Assembly (NCBI GenBank): GCA_011799875.1
Contig: CM022301.1
Span: 17,051,927 to 17,115,926, forward strand
Length of the DNA: 64,000 bases
Direction of reading: 5' to 3'
DNA from: Thinopyrum elongatum
Lineage: Eukaryota; Streptophyta; Magnoliopsida; Poales; Poaceae
Part shown: positions 35,514 to 46,160 of the stretch, piece by piece
How positions within the stretch are numbered: the stretch's first letter is position 1
How the letters are laid out: the number at the start of each line of letters is the position of its first letter
Made by a program: the position numbers and the translations under genes
The notes under the pieces: generated by a model
The model's database searches: none
What the model was told of the DNA's origin: nothing
The model's input: the letters and a program-made list of their open reading frames with translations, nothing else

Positions 35514-36700
35514 GGAAACGAGGGTGAGAGTGACAATGGAGTTTGACTGTGCTTCTCCGGCGTCACTAGTATGTGGTGAGGATGATGGGAACTACCTGCA
35601 GTTCTGTGGTGAGAATAAGACGCGGTAACCTCCCGGAATAGACTAGTATTTAACCTTGGGGAGAGACGACTCAGTTACCATGTGCCCATTAAATTGCATC
35701 GGGAACCGTGAATAGACGGTTGTGCTTCTGCAGCTTGTGGAACCATGCACTTCAAAAGTCACGGCTGCCACGCTGTAATCGAGGAGCCTCTAGATTAACT
35801 CTAGCACGGTATCTGGCACATTGAATACTAACAACCAATAGCCATCCCATCGGTCACCAGCACATCTTTTGACCGACAAAAGAATGCGAGCAGGCAAACG
35901 ATGACCCAATCGTGCAACCTAGATCTCTGGAATACATATACTACACGAGGAGTGAACCAAAATAGAAGCACGGTTCGGCTAGCAGCAAAGCCACACATGT
36001 GCCTCCACTTTGTTAAAGAGAAACCTCAGTGAAATCGACGGACCTGCATCTCTATGTCGGCGTACCACCAAAAACATTGCCAAAACTAAGGCACGGCCAT
36101 GCTTCTGGCATACGTATAACCGTGGGCTATCATGCATATTCCCGCCTGAACCCAACGAACATTTGAAAAACAGTGGCTCTCTGGGTCAACAAGTGGCTGA
36201 AAAACATTTGCAAACGCAGAGTCACGAACCGTGACTCTACTTCAGGTGCAACAGTGCCTCTCATTGGGAACGATCATGCCTCTCCTGAATTTGCCTCCCC
36301 CGATGTATCGATCATGCCTCTCCTGCTTCAATGACCGTGCATCTAATAACGTCATTACCGTTCCTCTCGTAAAGACACGCCCAACCCTATCTGAATAAAC
36401 ATGTGATTAAAAACAATTAAATCACAGAAGCATGAGTATGCTTTTCAGCTTGTATAACCGTGCCTCACATAGGTCTGTGAGGCACGATAGGCATGTAGAA
36501 GAGTACAGTGGGAGGCAGCACAGCTGGACAACTCCAGTGGGAGGCAGCTGGACGAGTCAAACGTCTCGTGTCCCCATAACACCTCGGAATGCACACACCA
36601 TCTACAACCAGCATTCATTCCATTTCGTAGAATAATTAAATAAAAAAACAAGCACTCATTACTACTCTTGCTCTCTCGTGTCTCCTTTATATTTCAATCA
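35514..36700. repeat. Spacer with reverse motif copies (array 6)
   Basis: 35514-35680 is the promoter of exonuclease-like copy 2. 35940-36500 carries sparse motif copies mostly in reverse orientation (ACCGTGCCTCAC, ATGCCTCTCCTG repeated at 36273, 36292 and 36314, GACCGTGCATCT). 36500-36560 has a short direct repeat AGTGGGAGGCAGC. No gene. Confidence 0.55.
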
Positions 36701-36739
36701 GCTCCGACTCCCTCAGCCACATCACAACCCATCTGCCTT

Positions 36740-39091
36740 CTCTGTTGTCTGCTTCTAGGGTTCGTGCTTCTTCGCCGCACACAATCTGATTTCAAACAAG
36801 TTATTCAAGAGTTTTTATTGGGTCTCTCAATTAATTTCTAAGCCGTACTTCTCTCGTAGATTGCTTGTGGGTGCTTGCCCTAAGCTTCCCCTACCCCAAT
36901 CTCCATTCGTCGACGGCCACTGTTCTTGTTTCCCAGGTAAAAAGCATATGCGTAAGCATGCTCCGATCTGTATTTACGTTTTGAAAACGATATTTAAATT
37001 ATTATTGTTTTACGTTTAGGTTTTTCATTTGATAGTTATTGAAGTATTAGATTCGGTACAACGACTTCATTCTCTAAAGGAATATAAAAAGCATTTGCAA
37101 ATCTAAACAAGTGATCTAAACTCTGTCATACTGCTTTTCTGGAAGGAGTAGATGAGAAGATTTCTGGTAAATTTGTAGTTGTTGTCTACCTTCGTACCGA
37201 TATTTTTAATATGGCTAACATAGTTGAAGCTTGTTTTAAATTGTAGTTGTTGTTGTTGTTGTCTACCTTCGTACCGATATTTGTAGTTGTTGTCTACCTT
37301 CAACGTTGAAGCTTGTTTTAAATTGTTATGATATTCTTGTTTTCTTAACATAGTTGTTCTGAATTATTTAGGTATGGTTTGCCCTACCTGCCGCCAACCA
37401 GGCGGCCCTTGCGAACCACACCCTGAAGTTCTCCAGCAGTTTGAGGTTATTCTTGATGAGAAATGCTGGAGCCGCATGGTTAGTAAGCATTTCTAACATA
37501 TAGTTATCTTTTTTATCTTAAACAATGTTCGTTTGGTAGAATTACAACTATTAGTTGCTTACAACATAGTAGAAATCGTCACTGTTACTCATACCCCTTT
37601 GCACCTAAGCTAGGTTCCCCTGCTGTCACTTCTTTGCACCTGTCCTCTATTTTCTTTTTCCATTAGTTTGCCTGCCTATGCCTTAATTATTATAATGCAT
37701 CTTCAGTTCTAATTAAAATTCGTCAACCTATGCCAAAAATCTGTATCCATTAATTTATCATACCATTATGTTGTTATCTTTAATTGTTATCAAAAATTCA
37801 GATGCAAGCTAAGAAAACTTTTAACATTAATGATCCGTGAGTTCAAATTTATACTTACAGGTTGTTATTTTTACTATTTTTCCAGTATGTACCTTGTAAT
37901 GTCAGAGCTTTTCTCGCTGAATACATTGATGAGAGGAAGGAAGAAGCAAGAATATTGCGTAAAGAGCAGGTAGAGCCAGCCCTTCTTACACATGAAGGAA
38001 GGTCTTACAATGCTTTGTTTAAGCATATGGCGAACTACACAAAGTTCTGCGGTGGTGAGTGGTGCATCTTTGCGGATGATTATGAACTACGTGCTGGAGA
38101 CCGCATAGAATTTGAACTACCAGATGAGGGACTCAATCTGGAAATACAAACATATCGGGATGACAAAAGGCTGCTTCCATTACCCCACGTTGGTAGGTAC
38201 TTAATATTCCAAAATTATTTTCTTTCATTGTATTTTTATATGCATGCATCATACTGAATAATATTAACCCCGTGTTGGATATAACTTTATCTAACTTTGA
38301 ATACTTGTTCTTTTTCTAGCTCTCGACGATCTTTCTTCTGACGATTTCGACCACGTTCAATGATGTGTCTACTCTAAGGATATTGAGCTTACCTACGAAC
38401 AGACACGATTCTTTCTACAACGCCTTTTCCGAGATACTTTCATCCGTTGCCGTCCATTTGTCCACGTGTTGACTCCCACTAACACCAAAGACCGCATCAT
38501 GGTTGGTTACAACTGTCCTTGTTAAAATACCAAACATATTTTGCTTATATGTAAAATAAACGATATTGACGTAATCTTGCTTATATGTAAAATTATAAAG
38601 AATCTATTTATTAATCCTAAAACAACAAAACTTTTGTTGCTCTCTTAATATATTGTTTTATCTGTTTACTAACAAACCTGAACATGCCAAGAAATATATT
38701 AGTTTCAATATGGAATTTCTTAATGATTGCACACTCACCGTAGTCAGCCATTCTTTTATTTACTGTCCAAGTGGCAAATCAACGGTTTTAATTTCTATTT
38801 AATTTTGCTTTCTTCTAGAAAATTCTGAGGAATGTTGTCTCGACACTGAAGGGATGGGTGGACATGCCAACCAATGGCAGGGTGACCCTTGAAGCTCCTG
38901 ATGAACCTACCCATGTCATCACTCCTTCGTCATACTACATCTGCAAAAAAGACGGCAGGATGGTAATTGAAAAGTCTTCTTTCAGAGACTTCATATCAAC
39001 TGCATCCTTTGTTGAAAAGAACTTTGTTCTGATCACTTTCAAAGAGCGCCATGATCGTTCTGTGTCCATCATCATTCAGCGCATTCCGTAG
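36740..39091 (+). pseudogene. B3-like DNA-binding protein gene, copy 1 (one TGA)
   Basis: A 5' UTR exon (about 36740-36936) is followed by an intron to 37371. Coding exons: 37374-37478 (105 nt; starts MVCPTCRQPGGPCEPHPE), 37886-38192 (307 nt; VPCNVRAFLAEYIDERKEE and CIFADDYELRAGDRIEFEL, a B3-like fold), 38320-38501 (182 nt) and 38819-39091 (273 nt; RVTLEAPD, VLITFKERHDRS). An in-frame TGA lies at 38361-38363. The first three exon lengths equal those of the minus-strand paralogues at 44325 and 48686 exactly. B3 proteins bind DNA in plant nuclei; two such modules flanking exon 3 are plausible, though the B3 call rests on pattern similarity. The CPxCRxPGGPC start is a shared Cys pattern of unknown role. 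Confidence 0.65.
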
Positions 39092-39612
39092 ATTCCGTTG
39101 GAACCAACACTTAAAATGGAAGAAACAGTGCATCTCCTAGGATGTTCAGTGGTCGTTTCATGATGATGCCTCCCACGAGCAAATCACTGGTTACTATAAG
39201 TTTGCTTATTAGAATGGTAGTAATGTAACTATTATGGACCAAGTGGTTGCTTGAACTATCGGAATGATCTTTTGGAACCTATGTAGCTCTTATGGACCCT
39301 CAACTCGCTGTTTGAACTGTCGGAATGATCCTTTGGAACTAATGTAGTTCTTATGGACACTCAAGTAGCTGGTTAACCTTTGAAATATTCACAATTCCAA
39401 AAATCAAAAATCAAAAACAAATCATTTTTTGTTAAACTCTGATTCAAAAATCAAACAAATCAAGAATCAGTTTTTGCATCAAAATCTATAGCAATACCAA
39501 GTTATCAAAGTTATTCAAACCATCTAGTGAAACATATCTCAATTAAACACCAAACAGGACTCCATTTTCAAGTGCAAACTATGTTTACTTCACCAACTTT
39601 TTCTAAACACAC
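39092..39612. other. 3' region of B3-like copy 1
   Basis: The sequence after the stop includes a short imperfect tandem repeat (TTATGGACCCTCAA / TTATGGACACTCAA near 39290-39365) and A-rich DNA up to the solo LTR. No gene. Confidence 0.35.
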
Positions 39613-39617
39613 AGTTG

Positions 39618-41784
39618 TGTTGGGGAACGCAGTAGAAAACAAAAATTTTCCGACCTACGCACCAGCCCAGGACCACTATGGAGACTGCATACAAGGTTTG
39701 ATCATTTTCGTTACCGACTCGTAGCGCAGCGGAAGTAGAGTCGATGACGATCGTCGGTGCAGATCCCCGCAGCTAGGATTTACAACCTCCCAACCGCGAG
39801 GATGTACTCCCTCATCCGCCACTCGGACAGCCCTCCGGGAGGCGGTCGGACAGTCCCCCGGACGGTGTCGTGGACAGCCCTTCGGGAGGACTCACAGAAC
39901 TCGGACCGTCACTCGGACAGCCCTTCGGGAGGACACTCGAACAGCCCCTCGGGCAAAAGGACGAAACTACGACCTCTCTACGGGGTTGCACACATACGGT
40001 GCCATCTATCCGGCAGGGCTTCGCCGTCCAGAACTAGTTCCCACCGGAACCCAGACAGCCTTTCGGCACTACAAAACTATTTCGTGGGAGGGAGAGAGAA
40101 TGCCAGATCATGCATGGCTTGTGTGAGAGAGTTGGAGTGGAGTTGGAGAGCACCTCTCCTCCTCCTTATATAGTGGTGGAAGGGGTGGAGGGGGCTGAAA
40201 ATTCAGCCCACTAAACATGGGGAAAACATGTTCCCACAAAACAAGGAGAACATGTTCCCACCAAACAAGGGAAAAACATGTTCCCTTGTCCATGGTGTTC
40301 CCCCATGGGGCCCCACCTTCCTCCCAACACTCTCCACCATTTGTGGGGGCTGCCCCCCACCATGGGGGCCCCCCCCCCAACATTTTGTCCAGCCACAAGG
40401 GGGCTGCTCCCAAAGGGGGCCCCCCCAAAAACAGCCCCCACGATCCGTGGGATCTTGTCCCCTCACGCTGGGACAAGATGTTTTCCGCGACTATAATTTC
40501 TGAAAAATTCCAGAAGGTCCCAGAACATTTCCGGCACCCTCTAAAATTATCTGGACGCGCTCTGGAACATTTCCAGTATGGTGGTTTAATTTAAAACCAT
40601 CTTTGTTTACCCGGTAAACAACTCCGGCAGCTCCGAAACTTTTTTTTTCGGTTTTTTCTCCAGAAAAATTCCAGAAATTACCAGACCAATCTGGCAACCT
40701 CCAAAACATTCCCGGTGCTTGCCGAAACCTTTTTGGATCAATGGTTTTATCCGAAACAACTTTTCGGTTTTACCGAAACTTTTTCAGTGTTCTCTCTCCG
40801 GAACTCTTCCGTTGTCTCCGAAACTTTTCGGTGATTTTCTCTCAGACTCCCTGTCTAGTATTCAGCAGATAGATGACCCTTAAGCGTGTGACCCTATAGG
40901 TTCGGTGAAGTATATACATGACACGGAACACCTTCCGATCAATGATCAACATCGGAGCCGTGGACACCCATATTGACCCCTATACCCACACGAATGAATA
41001 TTCGAGTGAACCTCCAGTTGCCGTGTGCTATTCCTGTTGCTTCACGATATGTTACAAATACCCGAGGTTAGACATGTAGGCATTTCCGTGGATCAACAAC
41101 TTGTCCACTATGCCAGTTACCTCGTTACCGGTATTGTTCTCTTTTCTCGTTACCGTGTTCCGGCATCCCTGTGATCAAATCACAAAGTGTCTGGCCAGAC
41201 GATGATGGATACCGTAACACCGAGAGGGCCCAGAGATATCTCTCCATCGTCGGAGGAGCAAATCCCAATCCCGAGCTATCAAGTTACTTGACACACTTTT
41301 CCATGAACCCGTAAGCCGCCGTAATAGCCACCCATTTACGGATGACGTTTAACAAACCCCAAAGTTCATGAAGCAAGTATGAAGAAACTCGACACTCTCA
41401 TGGTCTAAGGAATTTTGCAAACATTAACCATCTCTGTGTTATTAACCATTAATATGTGACGAATGTAACTCATAGCATAACATCAATTTGGGTCGATTCA
41501 ACACAAATGTTCTTCTAACACTGTGCCCTCAAAATTGCTGGCATAGACATGCCCATGATCAGGAAAACAGAACCATCATGCAATACTTGAGCTAGTCTTA
41601 GAGGCCAGACTAGGAATACATATTACCGTTTATTATTCCACACGTGCATATGAGTCTTCCTCCGAGCCTCGTTTTATTTGCAGACTCGAGAACCATAGCA
41701 GTTATAGCATGGAACATAAACCTAATTATGAACAGGGAGATAATCAATAACATTTATTATTGCCTCTAGGGCATATCTCCTACA
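39618..41784 (+). mobile_element. Solo LTR, 2167 bp, Copia-like, with 5-bp target duplication
   Basis: The element starts TGTTGGGGAACGCAG and ends CATATCTCCTACA (TG...CA), flanked by the 5-bp duplication AGTTG at 39613-39617 and 41785-41789. It lacks internal coding domains, primer-binding site and second LTR, so it is a solo LTR left by LTR-LTR recombination. TGTTGGGGAACGyAG starts and TCTAGGGCATAT ends are typical of Triticeae Copia LTRs; the exact family is not assigned. Proline-rich or Gly-rich open stretches between 40200 and 40500 are G/C-run artefacts. Confidence 0.88.
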
Positions 41785-41789
41785 AGTTG

Positions 41790-42201
41790 TGCACCGAATA
41801 ATATAACAACAGTGCCTCGTCGACCAAGGAATGTTGTTAACCGAAAAAACGTTTCGACAACAAAGGCACGACCATGACTCTGCTGAGTGTTCCACCGTTA
41901 CATGACTACCTTCACAGCCAAAGATGGAATACGCACACATGGCTCACGCAGGCAGCACGCGACGAATAAAAACATTTCAATGAACAAGATAAGTGAGAAT
42001 CTTAAAAAAAACTGATCCAACAAACGCCTGTTTCCGTAAATCTACCCCTGGAACCGCCGGATGACTACCAACTGCTCTTTGACGGTTTCCTTTTTTGCAC
42101 GACAAAGTAAAGATCCCTTTCATTTTACCGAGTCCATTTGCATCTTCTTCCTCGGAAGTTTCTCATCGGCCGCAACAATTCACCACCGCACACCTGTAGC
42201 T
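41790..42201 (+). promoter_or_regulatory. Upstream region of exonuclease-like copy 3 with motif copies
   Basis: The region has reverse and forward motif copies (AGTGCCTCGTC near 41811; AAAGGCACGACCATGACTC near 41862), showing that this gene too is bordered by the array motif. An in-frame ATG at 42061 would add 47 residues rich in Ser/Phe, but homology with the other copies begins at the ATG at 42202. Confidence 0.4.
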
Positions 42202-42930
42202 ATGGACGACGGGAAACTAACAACACTCACCAAACACGTCACTACCCACGGTATAACCGTCCTGGAGGTGGTGTACACCAACGACCCAAAGACCGTGGAG
42301 CGAATCATCAAAAAGTACGAGGAATGGCTAAAGGAGGAGAAGAACAAGTTCGTCGGCCTCGACCTCGAGTACACATGTAAGAGCAGTTACATACGACAAG
42401 GGATCGCCGTCGTCCAACTTGCCATGCGCGAGCATGTCATCCTATACCACTACTGCAGGTCCAAGCGCTCCCAGGCGTTACTTGACTTCCTGCAACGCAA
42501 AGCGGTAACATTTGCTAGCGTCGACACCAGGGGCGACAAGACCATGCTTGCCCATGCATGGATTAAAATTCCAGACGAGCACCACGTCGACATCCAGAGG
42601 CAATTCTGTATCAAGGGTGGTGGAGAAAGGGACTCCATGGGTGACCTTGCAGCGGCCATCATCGACCCCTCCTACAAGAACATGAAGAAATCATTCCCAA
42701 AGGAGAAGCACCAGTTCTGGGAGTGGAAGCCGCTTTCCCCGCTACACCTTGAGTACGCAGCAAAAGACGGGTATGTTAGCTACGAGTTGTACCGTAGAAT
42801 CCTAATCATCAAGCACGGGCTACGTCACCTCCACCAACAACCAATGAAGGAAAGACTCCGCCCACGTAAGAACAAAGATGACGGATCTTCCAGCGGCTGG
42901 AAGCGCCGGAAGGGAAACAGTGGTTGGTAA
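42202..42930 (+). CDS. WRN-type 3'-5' exonuclease-like protein, copy 3 (intact, intronless)
   Basis: From the ATG at 42202 the product has 242 residues. It carries the DEDDy exonuclease set: Exo I FVGLDLEYT (D54, E56), Exo II SVDTRGDKTML (D112) and Exo III YAAKDGYVSYELYRR (Y185, D189). The family degrades DNA or RNA from the 3' end using two metal ions; plant WRN-exo-like proteins have been linked to DNA repair and silencing. The C-terminus is basic (RPRKNKDDGSSSGWKRRKG), perhaps a nuclear signal. Copies 1 and 2 (31215 and 34727, minus strand) have an intron exactly before the Exo III DGYVSY; here it is absent. The last seven codons are also present at the start of the second tandem copy (47270), because the duplication breakpoint lies inside this gene. 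Confidence 0.85.
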   Translation: MDDGKLTTLTKHVTTHGITVLEVVYTNDPKTVERIIKKYEEWLKEEKNKFVGLDLEYTCKSSYIRQGIAVVQLAMREHVILYHYCRSKRSQALLDFLQRKAVTFASVDTRGDKTMLAHAWIKIPDEHHVDIQRQFCIKGGGERDSMGDLAAAIIDPSYKNMKKSFPKEKHQFWEWKPLSPLHLEYAAKDGYVSYELYRRILIIKHGLRHLHQQPMKERLRPRKNKDDGSSSGWKRRKGNSGW

Positions 42931-43439
42931 ATTATGAGAAAATGGATGTCTACATTAAACTAGTAGTAATTAGTATTATGATAATTTAGATTGAATGAAC
43001 CTATGTTGTAAATATGATTGTTGTTGCTCAAAGATGTTGTGTGTACTGTATTACTATTTTACGTTTGAACACAGTGGTGTGCTCATGTACAAATGCATAG
43101 TACGTTTTGCATGTCTAAATGCAATTAGTAAGTTATCTTCTAGTATTGAGCAAACATATGTTGTATCCATGATTATAGAAGGACAAATATGTCGCACGAT
43201 ATTGTATTATAATTTTCATACTTATTCTGTACAAGATGCATCGTGCATTTACAAGAATATGTGATTGTATCGTTGTTAACTTTCTGTAAAATGCTTATTC
43301 AACATTGGCGTGAACAATTCATAAATATTGCAGAAGAACATTCGATACACAGACGCAAGGGACAAGAACTTTGATAGTTTAACCACATTGAAAAAAATTA
43401 AAATCACACAACAATCATTTCACATCAAACACTGCTCTG

Positions 43440-44230
43440 TCCATTCAGAACATCCTTGCTATTGCACACAGGTTCCTCTCCGTACACCCGTTCTGCAGGA
43501 TGCCACAAAACTACACTACTGTGTGCAACTGACCTATGTACAGCCGTGGCTCTCTAAATGTCTATTCGAACCCATGCATGTGGTGCCACACGCCCGTGAC
43601 CCTAGAGACTTCACACCTGTGCATCCACAACCGAGCCTCTCTAACCAAGTATTCGGACCGATGCCTCTGCTGCCATACTTCCGTGCCTCTATTAACTTGA
43701 CAGCAGCAAGAGGGTTGATACCCGTGCCTTCAGAATCCACACAATCGTGCTTGTAGTGACTTCACTTCCGTGCCTGTACTGACTTCACTTCCGTGCCTCC
43801 GTTTACTCAATCCACGTGCCTCACATGAAACCCACAGTAACTCTGCGTGCTCCGCACGCGTGATCGCCGTGCAACTTTGGTGCTGCACACACGTTCCTCC
43901 CAATACAGCCGTATGCTGCCAGATGCCACCAACCTATACCTGTGCCTCCTGCCTATAGAGGCTTCACTCACGTGACTCTCGTGCCCACACACCCGTGCCT
44001 CGCGTGACTCTACAAGCTATTCATGTGTGATCGTCCGTGCCTCTTTGCTGCTGCACAGATGTTCCTGTCTCTACAACCCATGTCAGAGGAAACATAGAAA
44101 AAACAAAGGCACACACGTGCCTATAATCTATGTATAACTATGCTTCCAATTAACTAACATCCGTCCAAAAAAATCTAAAAAAGAGATGCACAGCCATGCC
44201 TCTTCTACAAACGAAGTATAACAATGAACA
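43440..44230 (-). repeat. Motif array 7, unit 1 (reverse orientation)
   Basis: Reverse-oriented array with CCCGTGCCT, CTTCACTTCCGTGCCT (twice in tandem, near 43758-43800), TCCACGTGCCTCAC and GGTTGATACCCGTGCC. These blocks are the reverse complement of array 5 blocks such as GAGGCACGGGTA...AACCCTCT. No coding potential. Confidence 0.8.
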
Positions 44231-44324
44231 GTTAGGTTCATATCGTTTCATATATCTAAATAACATTACACTGTAGCATAGATTTTTAAACAAAATCCAT
44301 TATGTTCAAAGGCTATAGCTAACA

Positions 44325-45538
44325 TCACTGCGGCAGAAGATTGAAGATAACAACAAGCCTCCCATCACGCTCTTTGAAAGTTATGAGCACCAAGCTGTTT
44401 ACTTCAATAGACGATGCCTGGAGAAAATCACTGAATCCTTCCTTTTTAAACACCATTCTATTACCCAAGCCAATGATGTAGGAGCAAGGAGTGCTCACAT
44501 ATATATCATCATCATCACGAGTTTCCAAAATAACTTCAAGAGTTAAAACTCCAATTCTAGGAAATGACATGAACTCCTTCAAACTACTCACAACCATACC
44601 AGGAATAACCTGACAAAAACATCAAGCTATTAGAAATAGAACAAAAATTAAAAACTATAAATAGAGGAAATAATAAAAATAAATAAATAAACATAAACAA
44701 AGAAAAACAGTGGAAAATAAATCTGACCATATGATGACCATTAACATTCATGGAATTAATCCTGTGAACAAAAGGACAACAGGGTATGTACTCGTCATCA
44801 AAGAGTTGACACGTCATGAAATACATCTGCTGATAATTGAGATCAACACCACGGGTGTAAAAACAACTCCCAACAAGTTGCTTCTCGGAGTCACTCAAAC
44901 CATCAAGAGCTACAAAATAAAATTACACAGGTTCAAGGGAACAGAAAAATCATGTGAAATGAAACAAGCTAAACACTTCCTTAAAAAGAAACCTTACCAA
45001 CAGAAGATAAAGGAGACAACATATCTCCACCCCGATAAAAGTCAACACCAATCAACGTTCCATAGCGCTCAAGCCTAACGGCCATTCTATCGCGATGACG
45101 AAGACCATAATCAATGGCCAAATCTTCCCAGAAAGGACCGTGGAATTTGCTCCTCACCCGACCATGACTAAACAGAACACCATACAAATAACCCTCACTA
45201 GAGTGAAGAGCAAGATCAATATGTCTGTCACCCCTCCTTATGGCTAAAGCCTTACACTCCTCGATGTAACGAGCAAGATGAGCTCTAACACTGCACGGAA
45301 CATACTGCAAAACGAATGATCATAATCAAAAAAACAAGACCTAGAATAATTTCCATTCAAAACAGCAACAGCAGAACCAAAAGAAATAAGTATGTGTGCC
45401 AAAAATTGATCAAATATAAAATGTTATTCTTACAACACGAGTCGAACAACGCCGATCCAGAACCACAGTGAACACATCTACGGAAGAATCAACAGACGAA
45501 CACGGGCCACCCGGCATACGGCAAAAAGGACAAGCCAT
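44325..45538 (-). CDS. B3-like DNA-binding protein, minus-strand copy (tandem unit 1), intact
   Basis: Four coding exons: 45434-45538 (105 nt), 44998-45304 (307 nt), 44728-44909 (182 nt), 44325-44609 (285 nt), with GT-AG borders and continuous phase, giving 292 residues and no internal stop. It starts MACPFCRMPGGPCSSVDSS; exon 2 has VPCSVRAHLARYIEECK and AIDYGLRHRDRMAVRLE; exon 4 starts VIPGMVVSSLKEF and ends FKERDGRLVVIFNLLPQ. The pattern fits two B3-like modules, hence a probable nuclear DNA-binding protein, as inference from pattern only. Exons 1-3 have exactly the lengths of the plus-strand paralogue at 37374-39091, and the leader also has an intron just before the ATG (GCAG/GTATGG). A GC-rich leader (45700-45900) lies upstream. 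Confidence 0.7.
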
Positions 45539-46160
45539 ACCTGCAAAGAACACAATGATTATCAAGAACTAATTCCACAAACCGAGTTAAAAGTTGACAT
45601 CTGATAGTATTGGAAGCCCCCACCCGTAACTACCCCATAAATCTCCATATCCCGGAAATATAATGGGAATAAAAAGGGAAACAAAAAGGAAACAGGGAAC
45701 CCACAAATGCAACCGGTAGGAAACGACGATCGTGCGAACGAGGAAGCGCCGTTCACGGTAAAGAAGGACCGCCATAAGCAGGCGACAAGCGCGGCGGGCG
45801 CGACGGGGGCCGCCGTAAGCACGCGACAAGAGCGGCGGGCGCGACCGGCGGCGACGACGGCAACGAAAGAACAGTCCGCGGCGACGGTTCGACGACACCA
45901 GAGAGAAACAGATCTCAAAACAGATCAAAAGTGTATTACAAAACACTAAAAATATAAGGACTAAAGTGAAAAAAGGAAAAACCAGAAAGGAAAACCGGAA
46001 ACCGGAAATCACGGGAGTGCCCGTCAGCGCGACATGTGTCGCGCGCGGAGCGCCCCAGAAAAGTCTCAGGAGCGCCCCGCGCGTGACACTTGTTGCGCGC
46101 GGAGCGCTCCCCGACTAATCGTTGCGGGGAGCGCTCCTCAACTAGTGATTTCGTGTAGAG
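45539..46160 (-). promoter_or_regulatory. GC-rich leader of the B3-like gene and palindromic block (unit 1)
   Basis: 45700-45900 is rich in CGG/CCG and probably forms the 5' UTR and core promoter on the minus strand. 46027-46044 is a perfect palindrome (GCGCGACA-TG-TGTCGCGC). 46101-46137 is a perfect 13-bp stem (GGAGCGCTCCCCG) with an 11-nt loop. GAGCGCTCC-type ends occur at termini of some grass DNA transposons, so this may be an element end; I see no matching partner inside the unit. Confidence 0.45.

Noticed and set aside
40108..40594. Overlapping open stretches in several frames on both strands
   Set aside because: They come from G- and C-runs (CCCCACCATGGGGGCC type) inside the solo LTR; no protein family fits.
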